64,000 bases of DNA, taken from Nepenthes gracilis. Its lineage: Eukaryota > Streptophyta > Magnoliopsida > Caryophyllales > Nepenthaceae. The position numbers and the translations under genes were made by a program. Each line of letters begins with the position of its first letter. Positions within the stretch are counted from its first letter, which is position 1. The DNA is taken from NCBI GenBank assembly GCA_033239525.1, contig BSYO01000019.1:7189006-7253005 (forward strand), read 5' to 3'. Shown here one piece after another: positions 35,934-45,564 of the stretch. The notes below the pieces were generated by a model. The model ran no database searches, was not told the origin of the DNA, and saw only the letters and a program-made list of their open reading frames with translations.

Positions 35934-38826
35934 TTTTCCTCCTCATAAAAATTTCATCATCAAAATTTAATGTATCTCATTGAAGGAACAATTGTACATA
36001 TTTCTCTTAGATCTTATCTTCTCGTTCCCATGTGGCCAATTCGTGTAAATGATTCCTCCATAAGACCTTTACCAATGGATTTACCTTCATTTAAAACACT
36101 TAATTCCTTTTTTTCCAAAATTTGAATAGGTTCCTCAATATACGTTAAGTTTTTATTTATCCTTAATAGTTTATACTCAATAATCTGCGAGCATACTTTC
36201 GAAATATCGCAACATGGAAGACATTATGAACCTCCCCCAAACTTAGAGGTAGAACCAATCAAAATGCTACCTCACTAATTTCCTCTAGAATCTTGAGCTA
36301 TCCACTAAATCTTTGCTTCAATTTCCGATTAATCCCAAATTGAGAAACTCCCTTTGATATAGATATCTTTAAAAATATATGATCCCTAATATTGAAACTC
36401 AACACCGATCTTCTCCAATCAGTATAGCTCTTTTGTTAACTTTGGGTAACCTTCAATTGACCATAGATCAAATTAATTTTCTCGAATGTCCCTTGAAAAA
36501 CTTTTAGTTCCAAAAGTCTTCTATCTCTAGTTTTCTCCTAGTGAATTGGGAAACAACATTTTCTTCCATACAAAGCTTTGAATGGAGTCATGTCGATACT
36601 TCTTTGATAGCTATTATTGTACATGAATCTGGCTAACGGCAAAGAGTCACATCAATTGCCTTTCATTTCCAAAACTAAATCTCTTAACAAATCCTCCAAA
36701 ATGTAGGTCATTCATTCCGATTGTCCGTCCATTTGAGTATGGTATGTTGTGCTGAATTTTAGATTAGTTCCTAACTCTCGTTGCAAATTTTTTTAAAATT
36801 TTGAGACAAATCTTAAATTTCGATCTAATACAATTGAAACTAGCACTCCATAAAGTCTAACTATCTCATTAATATATAATCTCACTAGTCGATCTCTATA
36901 GAATGTCATTTGAACAGTAATGAAGTGGTCTAACTTAGTAAGTCGATCTACAATTACCCAAACAGTGTCATGATTTCTCGGTGTCATTGGTGAACCCACT
37001 ACGAAATCTATCGTTATATCCTTCCACTTCTAACTAGGGTTGGCATAGGTTGTAAAAGACTTGAGAGCTTTTTGTACTTGATCTTTAATTGTTAGCATAT
37101 TAAGTATTTTCCCACATAGGTTGTGATTTCCCTTTTTACGTTGTACCACCAAAAGTTCTTCTTCAAATCTTAATATATTTATTATTTATAGGGTGGATAG
37201 TATACTTTGATATATAGGCTTTACTCATAATTTCTTCCTTTAAATCTTTAATATTCCACACACATATTCACTATTGAAACCTCAAAATTCCATCTGATCA
37301 CACAATAAAATCTACTCTTGACTCATTGTTCAAGTCATTGGCAGTGTCCACTAAGAAGAGGTCATCTGTTTGAGTTCCTTTAATCCTTTCTAAAATCTTT
37401 AGCTGCACATAAAATATAACAATATCATTGTGTACCTTAAGAATGCCTTCTAATATTGCAATCATTCATACAATCCAATATCTCCATCTCCTTAGTTTTC
37501 AAATGAACCATTAGGTTCGTCATTTGATGGTTTAAAGTATCTACTACTATATTGGCTTTTTCCAATTGGTACTAGATTTTACAATAATAGTCCTTTAGAA
37601 AATCAATCAATCTTCTTTACCTTATGTTTAATTATTTTTAAGAGAATAAGTACTTAAGACTTTTGTGTTTTAAATACACAAAAAATTTCTCACTGTAAAG
37701 ATAATGTCTCCAAATTTTCAACGCAAAGATCGCCGCTGCCAATTGTAAGTCATGTATCGGATAGTTCTTTCCTTGCATCTTCAATCGCCTCAATCCATAC
37801 GCAATCACCTTCCTATGCTGCGTCATGACACACCCCAATCTAGTCTTTAACACATCACAATAGACCATAAATTTTTTGGATCCTTCAGGAATCATTAAAA
37901 TTGCAACTGTCGTTAAGGTCTCTCAACTCCTAAAAATTCCTTTCACAATCCTCTATCCAGTTGAATTTTTCTTTCTTCTGTGTTAGTTAGATCAGTGGCA
38001 TAGTAATTCTGAAAAAGTTCTCTACAAATCTTCGATAGTAATCTCTCATTCCCAAAAAGCTCCTAACTTAGGTCACTAATATCTGTTGGGTCTAATTAAT
38101 TACAGCTTTGACCTTCTTGGGAGTGATCGAAACACCTCTCTTTAAGATGACTTGACCTAAAAATATGACTTTTTCAAGCCAAAATTCACATTTCTTCAAC
38201 TTGGTATACAAACTCCTCTCCGGAATTATTTGGAGTGCAATTCTTAGGTGCATCTCATGTTCCCCATAATTCATTAAGTATATTAGAATGTCATCAATAA
38301 ATACCATCATAAATCTATTAAGGTAGGTTGGAATACATGATTCATCAAGTTCATAAAACCTATAGGAGCATTAGTTAATCTAAATGATATAATTAAGAAC
38401 TCATAGTGCCCATACGTTATTCAGAAAGTTATCTTTGCCACTTCTTCCTTCCTGATTCTCAATTGATGGTAATTCGATGGAAGATCAATTAAAAAGTATT
38501 TGAGCTTCTTACAATTGGTCAAATAAGTCATTAATTCTCGATAATGGGTATTTATTTTTTATGGTGATCTTGTTCAACTCTCGATATTCTATACAAAGTC
38601 GTACAGTCCCATCTTTCTTCTTTACGAACAAAACTGGAAGACCTCATAGGGATACACTTGACCTGATGGAACCTTTCTCCAACAGTTCATGGAATTTCTT
38701 CTTCAATTCTTTAAGTTTTAATAGTTCCATTCTATAGGGGCCCTTGAAATGGGGCACTGCTCCAAGAGAGGAAAGGCTCCTTTTTCTTAAAGATACTCCT
38801 GGAACAGATCTAGTGGAGGCGATGTG

Positions 38827-38900
38827 GGGTATGTAGCTCAGAGGATTAGAGCATGTAATTATGAACCATGGTATCGGGGGTTCGAATCCCTCATTGCCCA
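38827..38900 (+). pseudogene. trnR-ACG: Plastid-derived trnR-ACG pseudogene
   Basis: 74 nt aligning with plastid tRNA-Arg(ACG) end to end: TAGCTCAGAGGATTAGAGC (D arm) and GGGGGTTCGAATCCC (T arm) are intact. The anticodon loop CTACGAA reads TTATGAA, so the anticodon would be ATG. The anticodon stem and the inner acceptor pairs no longer match. It cannot fold into a normal arginine tRNA and is in nuclear DNA. Changes are mostly C-to-T and G-to-A. Confidence 0.85.
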
Positions 38901-38981
38901 CAACCAGCCCCAAAGGAAAAGAATTTTGCCCCTGGAGGTAGAAAATTCATGGTCGGGGTAGCAGACCCAAAGTTATGGAAT

Positions 38982-39250
38982 GCGGGCACTTTGACCCCCC
39001 TTTGTGAGGAGGCACCCCTTCTCTCAAAGTTATGGGGTTATTTTGCTGATTTTCTTAGAGAGAGTTATCTCACGCCCCTAAGTATTCTCTACCTACCCAC
39101 CTGTGTTGGTTTCAAATATAGGTACCTTTTTGTTGAAGGTAGTTTGAGCTTTTCCTGGGAGTATGGCATAGGTTACTTTAGCATCATAGCCCCTAGTACT
39201 CAAACATTGGCAGAGATATTTTCTCTACCCCTTCTTACCTTGAAAAAGTA
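38982..39250 (-). pseudogene. rrn23: Fragment of plastid 23S rRNA
   Basis: On the minus strand the tracts GGTAAGAAGGGGTAGAGAAA, GCCATACTCCCAGGAAAAGC, GGTGGGTAGGTAGAGAATAC and GAAGGGGTGCCTCCTCAC are recognisable plastid large-subunit rRNA sequence, in the right order. About 265 bp from the middle of the gene. No function expected; inverted relative to the adjacent trnR piece. Confidence 0.85.
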
Positions 39251-40079
39251 GGGTCACCTCTCAATAAATCACACATAGAGATATTAATAACACACATAAA
39301 GTTAATGGTAGTTTATAACTAATCAATTGGACGACAGCTCATGGACCACCTAAAAAAGAATATTTATAATGTGATCCATATGCTAACATAAAAAGTCCAA
39401 TGGGAGCAATACCTAAAATCATGATCCATAACAAAATACCAATACTAAGATCAACTTGAACAAGGTGATAGCTAAAAGTGATTTCAATTTTAAAGTTAAT
39501 CTCTCAATGTGGCAGTAATCTCAAAAAACATTCTAGAATTCAAATTCACATATCACTGTTTGTCCCTTGCTGAAACACTATGATTCCCAATTATAATTGT
39601 ATAGACTAAGTAGGTTTGACATCCACTTTTCATCAAATGGCAAACATCATGTATGGGAATTGTTCTTGTATTATTCTTTGAAATTAAAATGGTTCACAAT
39701 ATAATATCGAAAAATGCACTCTCTTATGAAATCAATCTACACTGACATGATAAATAGTTAACTAATCCATACCTAGAATTATATCAAAATCATGCATGAC
39801 TAATGAAATTAATTCTACCATCAACTCTAACCCATTGACCCAAATAATACACAAGAGTACACAATGGCCGTTACTAAAGAAGATCCGATGACTGTTGACA
39901 CTACTAACAAAAAATTCAAGATATTCGGGAATGATAATAAATAATGAACAAACTTAAGAGATATGAATTAATGTGTTGACCCCAAAGCGAAAAGTGCATG
40001 AGCTAAGGTTTTAAACATTGTAAGTTTACTTTCAATCATCGATAGCGATGCCTCCATGTCTTCAGCTATCACTACAAAA

Positions 40080-41094
40080 ATGCTTCCCGAAACACTTGGT
40101 TTTCTTATCGTTTGCCGCAAGGGATGTGGGCTGTCTGTGACTATATGGCTAGATTAGCTATAGTTGAAGCATGTTCCTAAGAGCTTATAACATGGTCTTC
40201 CTCCGTGGGAATTTCCCGTAATAAGGGCACGTGGGCTTTGATTGTGGATGATCTACTGCACTCTCGAGTTCAACTTCTTTCTTCCCATTGTCAATCAACT
40301 TTGTTCTTTAATGAGATCCTCCCAAACTTGAAGTTTAGCCTCCTCAGTTTGCTAATCTCTTTTCAAATAATTTCTCCCTTTCTAACTCCTATTCAAATGA
40401 TAGAGCTCAATCCAAAATCTCTCCGTAAGTCCTGAATTTTAAGGTGACAAGTTGCCTTCGAATAGCATCATTTAAGCCTTACAAAAATCTTCTTGCTCTG
40501 CTTGCTCGATCATAAACAATGTATGGAGTATAACAAGATAACTTGGTGAATTTGGTATCATACTCCGCCATAATCTAGTTTCTTTGCCGCAAGCGAGCAA
40601 ATTCATCCTCCATTTACTCCCTCAAGCTTGTCAAAAAGAACTTTTTCATAGAAGCCTCTAAAACATATTTTAAGAAATTTGCTCATTCTCCAATCCCAAT
40701 ATTCATTTCTTCATAGATTACCAATAGTTCGCCTCTCCTTCCAACTTGTAAGAGGTGAAAACAACTTTATCCCCCTCCAAATAGTGAATAACTTCAAAGA
40801 ATTTATTGATCTGCCAGATCCAAATTTTAGCTTTGGTAAGATTCAGGTCGCCCATAAATTTTGTCACATTCTCATTAGTAAACCAATCATATGCAGTCGC
40901 CACAAGATTTGTTATTGTTGGCTTCGAGTTTTGTGATCCTTGAGCCATGGACTCTATTGCGTCGTAGCCAATTATTCCACCTCCCAGTCGGCAAGAGTTT
41001 GGCCCAAATCTTCCTTGTCCAGACCTTATCCGAATAATATCTTTTAATCCTATCACAAATATTTAGTTAAATTAAATTTTCAAACCAAAATAAG
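40080..41094 (-). pseudogene. gag of E7, broken
   Basis: The minus-strand ORF 41056-40718 has the gag core start: FTNENVTKFMGDLNLTKAKI, WQINKFFEVIHY and TSYKLEGEANYW, matching the E6 and E1 gag. It then decays through stops. Near 40200-40150 the pre-knuckle motif CPYYGKFPRRK survives, but its partner knuckle is not readable. The start codon is uncertain; the region begins 20-40 bp after the primer site. Confidence 0.75.
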
Positions 41095-41110
41095 ATCCTA
41101 TGCGTACAAT

Positions 41111-41123
41111 CTCTTTGATACCA
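41111..41123 (-). promoter_or_regulatory. Primer-binding site of E7
   Basis: Minus strand TGGTATCAAAGAG, five bases after the LTR end (41129). It is an initiator-Met-type site with one change (G to A). Confidence 0.8.
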
Positions 41124-41128
41124 CTTCT

Positions 41129-41202
41129 TGTCACGTCACCTTACAGAACAAGAATATTTAACGGAATAAATCCATCTTAATTAAGTGTCTAAAACTGCAA
41201 GT
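41129..41202 (-). repeat. 5' LTR of E7, piece 1
   Basis: TGTCACGTCACCTTAC ... ACTGCAAGT. It matches the first 74 bp (plus orientation) of 34533-35933, and ends in the CAAGT duplication of the composite insertion. Confidence 0.85.
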
Positions 41203-41804
41203 TGTAAGGCCCAAGATCTCCCGATCAAATAAATCATAATTAATCGAGGTCAAATGATGCATAAAAATCTGACATCTGGAAAAAAAATACGTGGATTTGG
41301 AGAATTCCACTTGTCTAAAGATTTCGAATCAAGATTCATTACGTCGATAAAGTCATAAACCCGGAAGCCAGAGATTCACCATGGGATATAACGATAACCC
41401 AAAAATTATCTTGATAGACCCAGATAACAACTGATTTAATTATAGTTAATAAAATGACAATTTGGCCTTTGAAATTTGATCGAAATAATAACCAAATTAA
41501 TTTTGGGATAACAAGAGGCTAGTTTGGTTGCCGAATTTTGAACTGAATAGTAACCAAATTAAATTCAGTCAGCAAAATAGCACGGGCACCAGCATATATA
41601 TAAATATTTATATATGTATAATTCAGCAAAAGGGGTTGGAATTTATTAATAGCTGAGATGATTTTAGGGGCACGGGCCGCTGTAATATATATTTAGGTGC
41701 AGATAATTCAGCAGGGGAATCCGGACAGCGACACTAGGAAAATTTAGCCAATCTTGTGGGAGAATGGGGCACCAGCAAGCAGCTGCATCAGCAGCTCGGC
41801 AGCA

Positions 41805-41850
<46 letters not shown>

Positions 41851-42558
41851 CAGCAAGGAACAGCAGCTGAATTAGCTGAATTAAATTCAGCAGCTCAAAC
41901 AGGCAGCCAACCTCAGCACTTGATAAATTCAGCAAGGGGTAGCAATTACTAAATGAAACTTGGGCAGCAACACACTTCGCGGGCAGCAGCCACACAGCAG
42001 CATTTTACAGCAGCAAATTCCAATCACCAAACAGCACGTGAGGCAGTCGTGACTCCTCCAAGGAGCTGATAACTTCAACATGCTTCAGCAACACACATGA
42101 CGGCAGCACACACAGCAACATATGTTACCGGCTTAATTAATTGGGACATTTCAGCACCGACGGAGTCACAAATTACAAGGAAGAGCACCCGGACTACATA
42201 GCCTCCTCTGAAACTGTGGGATTACATCCGGGCTTGAGAATGTGGATTAGTTCACCTGATTTTCTTATATTCTGTTCAGATTTTTCTTATTTTCTCACTT
42301 AACTATACACGTGGACAGTTTGTTTGTTTTCAGCTTACTTTCTGTTTGGTGATTATGCTTTCTGTTGCTTCTTATACTGCGTGGGATACCGCTGATAGAA
42401 TATACTGCAGTTATTATTCACTCTGCCTCTCTTTCTTCCTCCTCTCTCGTCTCTTCTCCCCCTCCCTGTTTCCTCCTTCTTCCTCTACCTCCTTCCTCTC
42501 TGTCAGATCTTCGCCTCCCTAAAGCTGGGCATTGTGGTGATTGTCGGTGAACGTATCA
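41203..42558 (+). repeat. 5' LTR of E8, with CAG-rich tract
   Basis: Starts TGTAAGGCCC and ends GTATCA before the putative primer site TTGGTGCTCTCATTGAG (42561-42577). 41580-42130 is rich in CAGCAG and GGCAGC words, and 42420-42520 is almost pure pyrimidine (C/T). I found no matching 3' LTR; 45565-47809 does not look alike. Confidence 0.65.
41806..41849. repeat. (TA)n microsatellite
   Basis: About 21 TA units inside the E8 LTR. Confidence 0.95.
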
Positions 42559-42581
42559 ATTTGGTGCTCTCATTGAGACAA

Positions 42582-43248
42582 ATGGCAGAGGGGATGGTGA
42601 CGCGCTACAAAGCCCTCGAAGAGTCCATAGCCTTGGTAGCATAGGAAGTAAAGGAGCTCATCGTCACCATGCATCAACACTCTAAATGCCTCACCTCACA
42701 CTCAACCTCAACGGAAAATATTCAGCAAACCCTTAGTGAGTTCCAACAGTCCTTCATGAATATTCGCCAATCCCTCCATCGTCTCGAACGAAATTCAAAT
42801 TCTCCATCACTACCTCCCTTATTGCCTACTCCCACGTCGATTGCAGTCACTCCCACCTCACAAACCATAACCCTACCTCTCCTTTCTTCTCCGCAATTGG
42901 ATTCACTTGCCAATTCGTTGATTAGGTTGCCCAAACTCGAGATTCCCTATTTCGCAGGGGAAAATGTGGTGGGATGGTTATTCCAGATCGAGCGCTTCTT
43001 CCAATATCACCTCACACCCCCAGATCACAATCTCACCATTGCGGCTTTTTACATGACAGGGCCGGCCCTACAGTGGTTCCAGTGGATGCATGCTACTCGC
43101 TAATTGACTACCTGGGAACCGTTCTCCAGAGATCTGGAGCTTCGATTCTGTCATTCTTCCTACTTAAATCATGAAGCTCTCCTTTATAAACTTCGACAAA
43201 CCTCCTCGGTGGCTACTTATATGACTGAATTCGAAGCAATTTCCACTC
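42582..43248 (+). pseudogene. Chromovirus-like gag, truncated (E8)
   Basis: The ATG at 42582 (MAEGMVTRYKALEES) lies just after the primer site. Two in-frame stops (TAG 42642, TAA 43101) interrupt one continuous frame. The core LPKLEIPYFAGENVVGWLFQ, HLTPPDHNLTIAAFYM, GPALQWFQWMH and EALLYKLRQTSSVATYMTEF is the gag of chromoviruses with a W-rich gag core (Reina/Galadriel-like). It breaks off at about 43248, where Tat-like coiled-coil sequence begins. Confidence 0.75.
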
Positions 43249-43719
43249 GTACTACGAGGCAAAGTCTTTGGGGGCCGTTCAAGAGGAGAACCAGCAGCTG
43301 CAGGTGGCCCTTGCTGAGGCCACCGCCAAGAGTGCTTCATTTGAGGAAACCCTAAGGCTCCTAGAAGCTCAGTAAGGATTCCTTCGGGAGCAAAATCTTC
43401 AGTTGGAGGAGGCGCTGAGAGCGTCGGTGAGGGCCGTGGACATAGCGCCCCTATTGGTACCAAGTTTTGGGATGGCATTCATTTGTGCCACCGGCTGATG
43501 CGCGGGCTGTATCCACGATTCCCTATCGCTGTGTTGGATCCGCGTAACGAGAGTGCCGCACGCCTCGAGGACGTGTATGGTCTTGGAGGGAGGCAATTTC
43601 CAGGGTCCCCACATCCGAGCCCCTCTAGGGGTCCTCGCTTCTCAGATCAGCCGGGGACCTCGAGCCTTGCAGGGACTTCTTTATCTCAAGAAGGACAATC
43701 CGGGACCACTCCTCTGTAG
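43249..43719 (+). pseudogene. C-terminal part of a Tat antisense-type ORF
   Basis: Encodes a coiled coil (AVQEENQQLQVALAEATAK, SFEETLRLLEAQ, stop, FLREQNLQLEEALRAS) followed, after a frameshift near 43460, by the conserved module KFWDGIHLCHRL and FPIAVLDPRN, ending at TAG 43717-43719. The same module ends the antisense ORFs at 21592-21810 and 54610-54700. A poly-A signal AATAAA (43784-43789) follows. The N-terminal domain is missing at the gag junction. It is on the strand opposite to the neighbouring Tat gag (44494-45420), as in E5. Confidence 0.7.
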
Positions 43720-43957
43720 GGCCCCACCGAGGCCTAGCTTTCTTTTTCCTTTTTTTTTAAATGTACAAGAGCCTTGTTTTATAAATAAAACTTACGCTTT
43801 CTATGTTGAAGCTTCAGACTCTCTGCTTGATTTGTGCAAGTGTTCGCCCTTCTTGTGACGCAATGCTAAGTGTCTTGTCCTTAGCTTTAAGCATGTGCCT
43901 TGAAGGACTGTGCTGCCTTCTGACTTCTTTGATTGCATGGCTTCACACGAAGTCCTT

Positions 43958-44209
43958 AGAGCTCGATCTTTTGGGGTACTCGGACGGAGTGGAGTTTTTA
44001 TAACACTACCTGTGGGGCCGCTCGGGAAGGACCAAGTTTTAGAATACGACCTCTGGGGCCGCTCGGACACAGCCGAGTTTTTAGAGTACGACCTCTGGGG
44101 CCGCTCGGACACAGTCGAGTTTTTAGAGTACGACCTCTAGGGCCGCTCGGACACAGCCGAGTTTTTAGAATACGACCTCTGGGGCCACTCGGACACAGCT
44201 GAGTTTTGC
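43958..44209. repeat. 42-bp tandem repeat, four clear and two decayed units
   Basis: Clear units start at 44042, 44084, 44126 and 44168 (GAxTACGACCTCTGGGGCCG ... CGAGTTTTTA). Looser units lie at about 43958 and 44000. Being a multiple of three, it reads as a 14-residue repeat on both strands, which creates spurious ORFs. Confidence 0.9.
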
Positions 44210-44493
44210 TTTGAGTTGTGACCTGCCTTGATGTTGATGAGGGAGCATGAGAACACATCATAATAGACCTAATGACCTAATGAAGGGACGCTTTCATTCA
44301 TGTATATGTGTTACATTGGGTGGCCTCCAGGGCCATTTTGAATCCTCATGTTACATTAGTGCCCTGAGTCCTAGTTGATGCATGCTTGAGCCTTAGCGTC
44401 CCTCTCATTGCTCCTTTGTCGGTCATGGCCTTTTACAGTTCTGCTCTATGCTAGCCTTTACGAAGTTGGAGCGGGCAGCCCCCTAGTCGATGG
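44210..44493. other. Non-coding stretch between minisatellite and Tat gag
   Basis: No conserved coding sequence. In an intact Tat element several kb of pol would lie here; the junction near 44480 marks its loss. Confidence 0.5.
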
Positions 44494-45420
44494 TCAGGTG
44501 TGTTTCTTTCCCATTATGGCCTTGCCTTTTGAGCGACGTGACCTATTGAGTCCTACTGTTCCGGGTCCATGCCCGGGTCGTGAAAGGAAACTTTCGAGAT
44601 AGCCCTCCATTACCAGCCGCTCGACTTTCTCTTGGAACTTCTTGCAGTCCTCGGTGTCATGGTTGCGGCTGCAGTTGTAATGGTAGTGTTCCCACTGGTC
44701 ACCCCTTTCTGGGTTCTTCAATGCCTTGGGCCACCTCAAGAATTCCTCGTCTCGGATTTGCCTCAGGATGCTGGTGAGTGACTCAGTGAGGGCAGGTGGG
44801 CCTGATGACTCGTCTCTTCCAAGGACAATCCGTTCGGGCTGGTTCTGCTTGGATGGTCCTTGGGCCTTCAGTTGGGGTCCGGGCCCTTCTTTTTCCTTCC
44901 CTTGTCCTTAGGGGCAGGGGGTCTTCTCTTCTCCCCGGCTGGCTTGCTTCGCCGGTCTTGGCCCCCAAAGACTCGGTCCTTCCCAAGCGGCCAGCCGGTT
45001 GCCATGCCGCCTGATGGGAGACACCTGTCGAAGGGTCCCGTCTCCCGGGTGGACGTTGCTTGATTGGCGCCATCGGCCATGTATGAGATAGTCTTCGTCC
45101 TTGTGTGGCGTGCCTTGTCTCTTTGCGAGTTCGCGGACTCGTTGAAGAAGGAATCTCTCTGATATTAACTGTCTTTCGGAGGATCTTTGTCCTTTGTGGA
45201 GGGTCCTTAGGTCTTTCATTGACTTCTCGGACTAATCTGAGACCTAATGGAACTTCTGAGGTTCTTGGGCTTCTTCTCCTGGTCCTCGTACCTGGATGTC
45301 ACCAGCTATTTGCGATGTCCTCGAGCCCCTGCTGGCCAAGGGGACCTCTCGGACCTTTGCCATAGCTTTGGCTTTTGGGACACTAGCCCGTGCAGCCCGT
45401 GCTCTCGGGCTTGTTAGGCC
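44494..45420 (-). pseudogene. Tat-type gag, C-terminal part, minus strand
   Basis: The minus-strand ORF 44739-44494 contains HYHYNCSRNHDTEDCKKFQE then KVERLVMEGYLESFLSRPG, the Tat gag knuckle and following helix, paralleling 16758-16860 in E5. Here the knuckle reads NCSRNHDTEDC. Upstream sequence to about 45420 is proline- and charge-rich linker (GEKRRPPAPKDKGRKKK) in shifting frames. No protease or RT follows, so pol is deleted. Confidence 0.75.
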
Positions 45421-45564
45421 AGTTTAACGTAAGGAGCTAAAGGAGCTAGCCACGGTTTTGGGCCTCTTGGGCCGTCCAGTCCTCTTGGTTCGTGGACACA
45501 TTTCTGGGTTTTTCACTTGGGCCCTTCCTTTGGGCCATGTCTTATGGGCCCTTATATTTCCTAA
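45421..45564. other. Short GC-rich linker
   Basis: Contains GGGCC-rich words (TTGGGCC, TGGGCCC) typical of Tat LTR/leader sequence, but I cannot align it to a named part. Confidence 0.35.

Larger units (their letters stand above)
38766..39250 (+). other. Rearranged NUPT inserted in the E7 RT
   Basis: Two plastid pieces joined in opposite orientation. 38766-38981 is the trnR-ACG region (plus), and 38982-39250 is an internal piece of 23S rRNA (sense on minus). In plastomes rrn23 and trnR-ACG are on the same strand with rrn4.5 and rrn5 between them, so this is a mosaic. E7 RT sequence reads up to GAVPHFKGPYRM on its low-coordinate side. Many differences from 59001-59220 are C-to-T or G-to-A, indicating an old, methylated insertion. 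Confidence 0.85.
35985..39990 (-). pseudogene. pol of E7 (protease, RT, RNase H, integrase, chromodomain-like tail), broken
   Basis: On the minus strand, from high to low coordinates: protease with HALFALGSTH then a stop and FISLKFVHY (about 40000-39930), in which the catalytic aspartate of LFDSGATH is alanine; RT start GPYRMELLKLKELKKKF (38735-38650), preceded by a plastid insertion; RT with [18 protein letters not shown] (about 38630) and catalytic FIDDILIY (38305); LGQVILKRGVSITPKK (about 38150); RNase H with YGLRRLKMQGKNYPIHDLQL and HKSLKYLF (37895-37640); integrase with TYVGKYLIC (about 37110), WVIVDRLTKLDHFI (36960) and a kept aspartate in VLDRNLRFVSKF; and a C-terminal segment VHNVFHVAIFRKYARRLL ... 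YIEEPIQILEKKELSVL (36230-36090), the diagnostic Tekay tail. Stops are frequent. The RT aspartates survive but the protease active site does not. Confidence 0.9.

Noticed and set aside
38827..38900. Functional nuclear tRNA with anticodon ATG
   Set aside because: The anticodon and acceptor stems are mispaired, and the flanks show it is a decayed plastid trnR.
43998..44261. ORF with a 14-residue repeat (CPSGPRGR)
   Set aside because: A by-product of the 42-bp tandem repeat, open on both strands.
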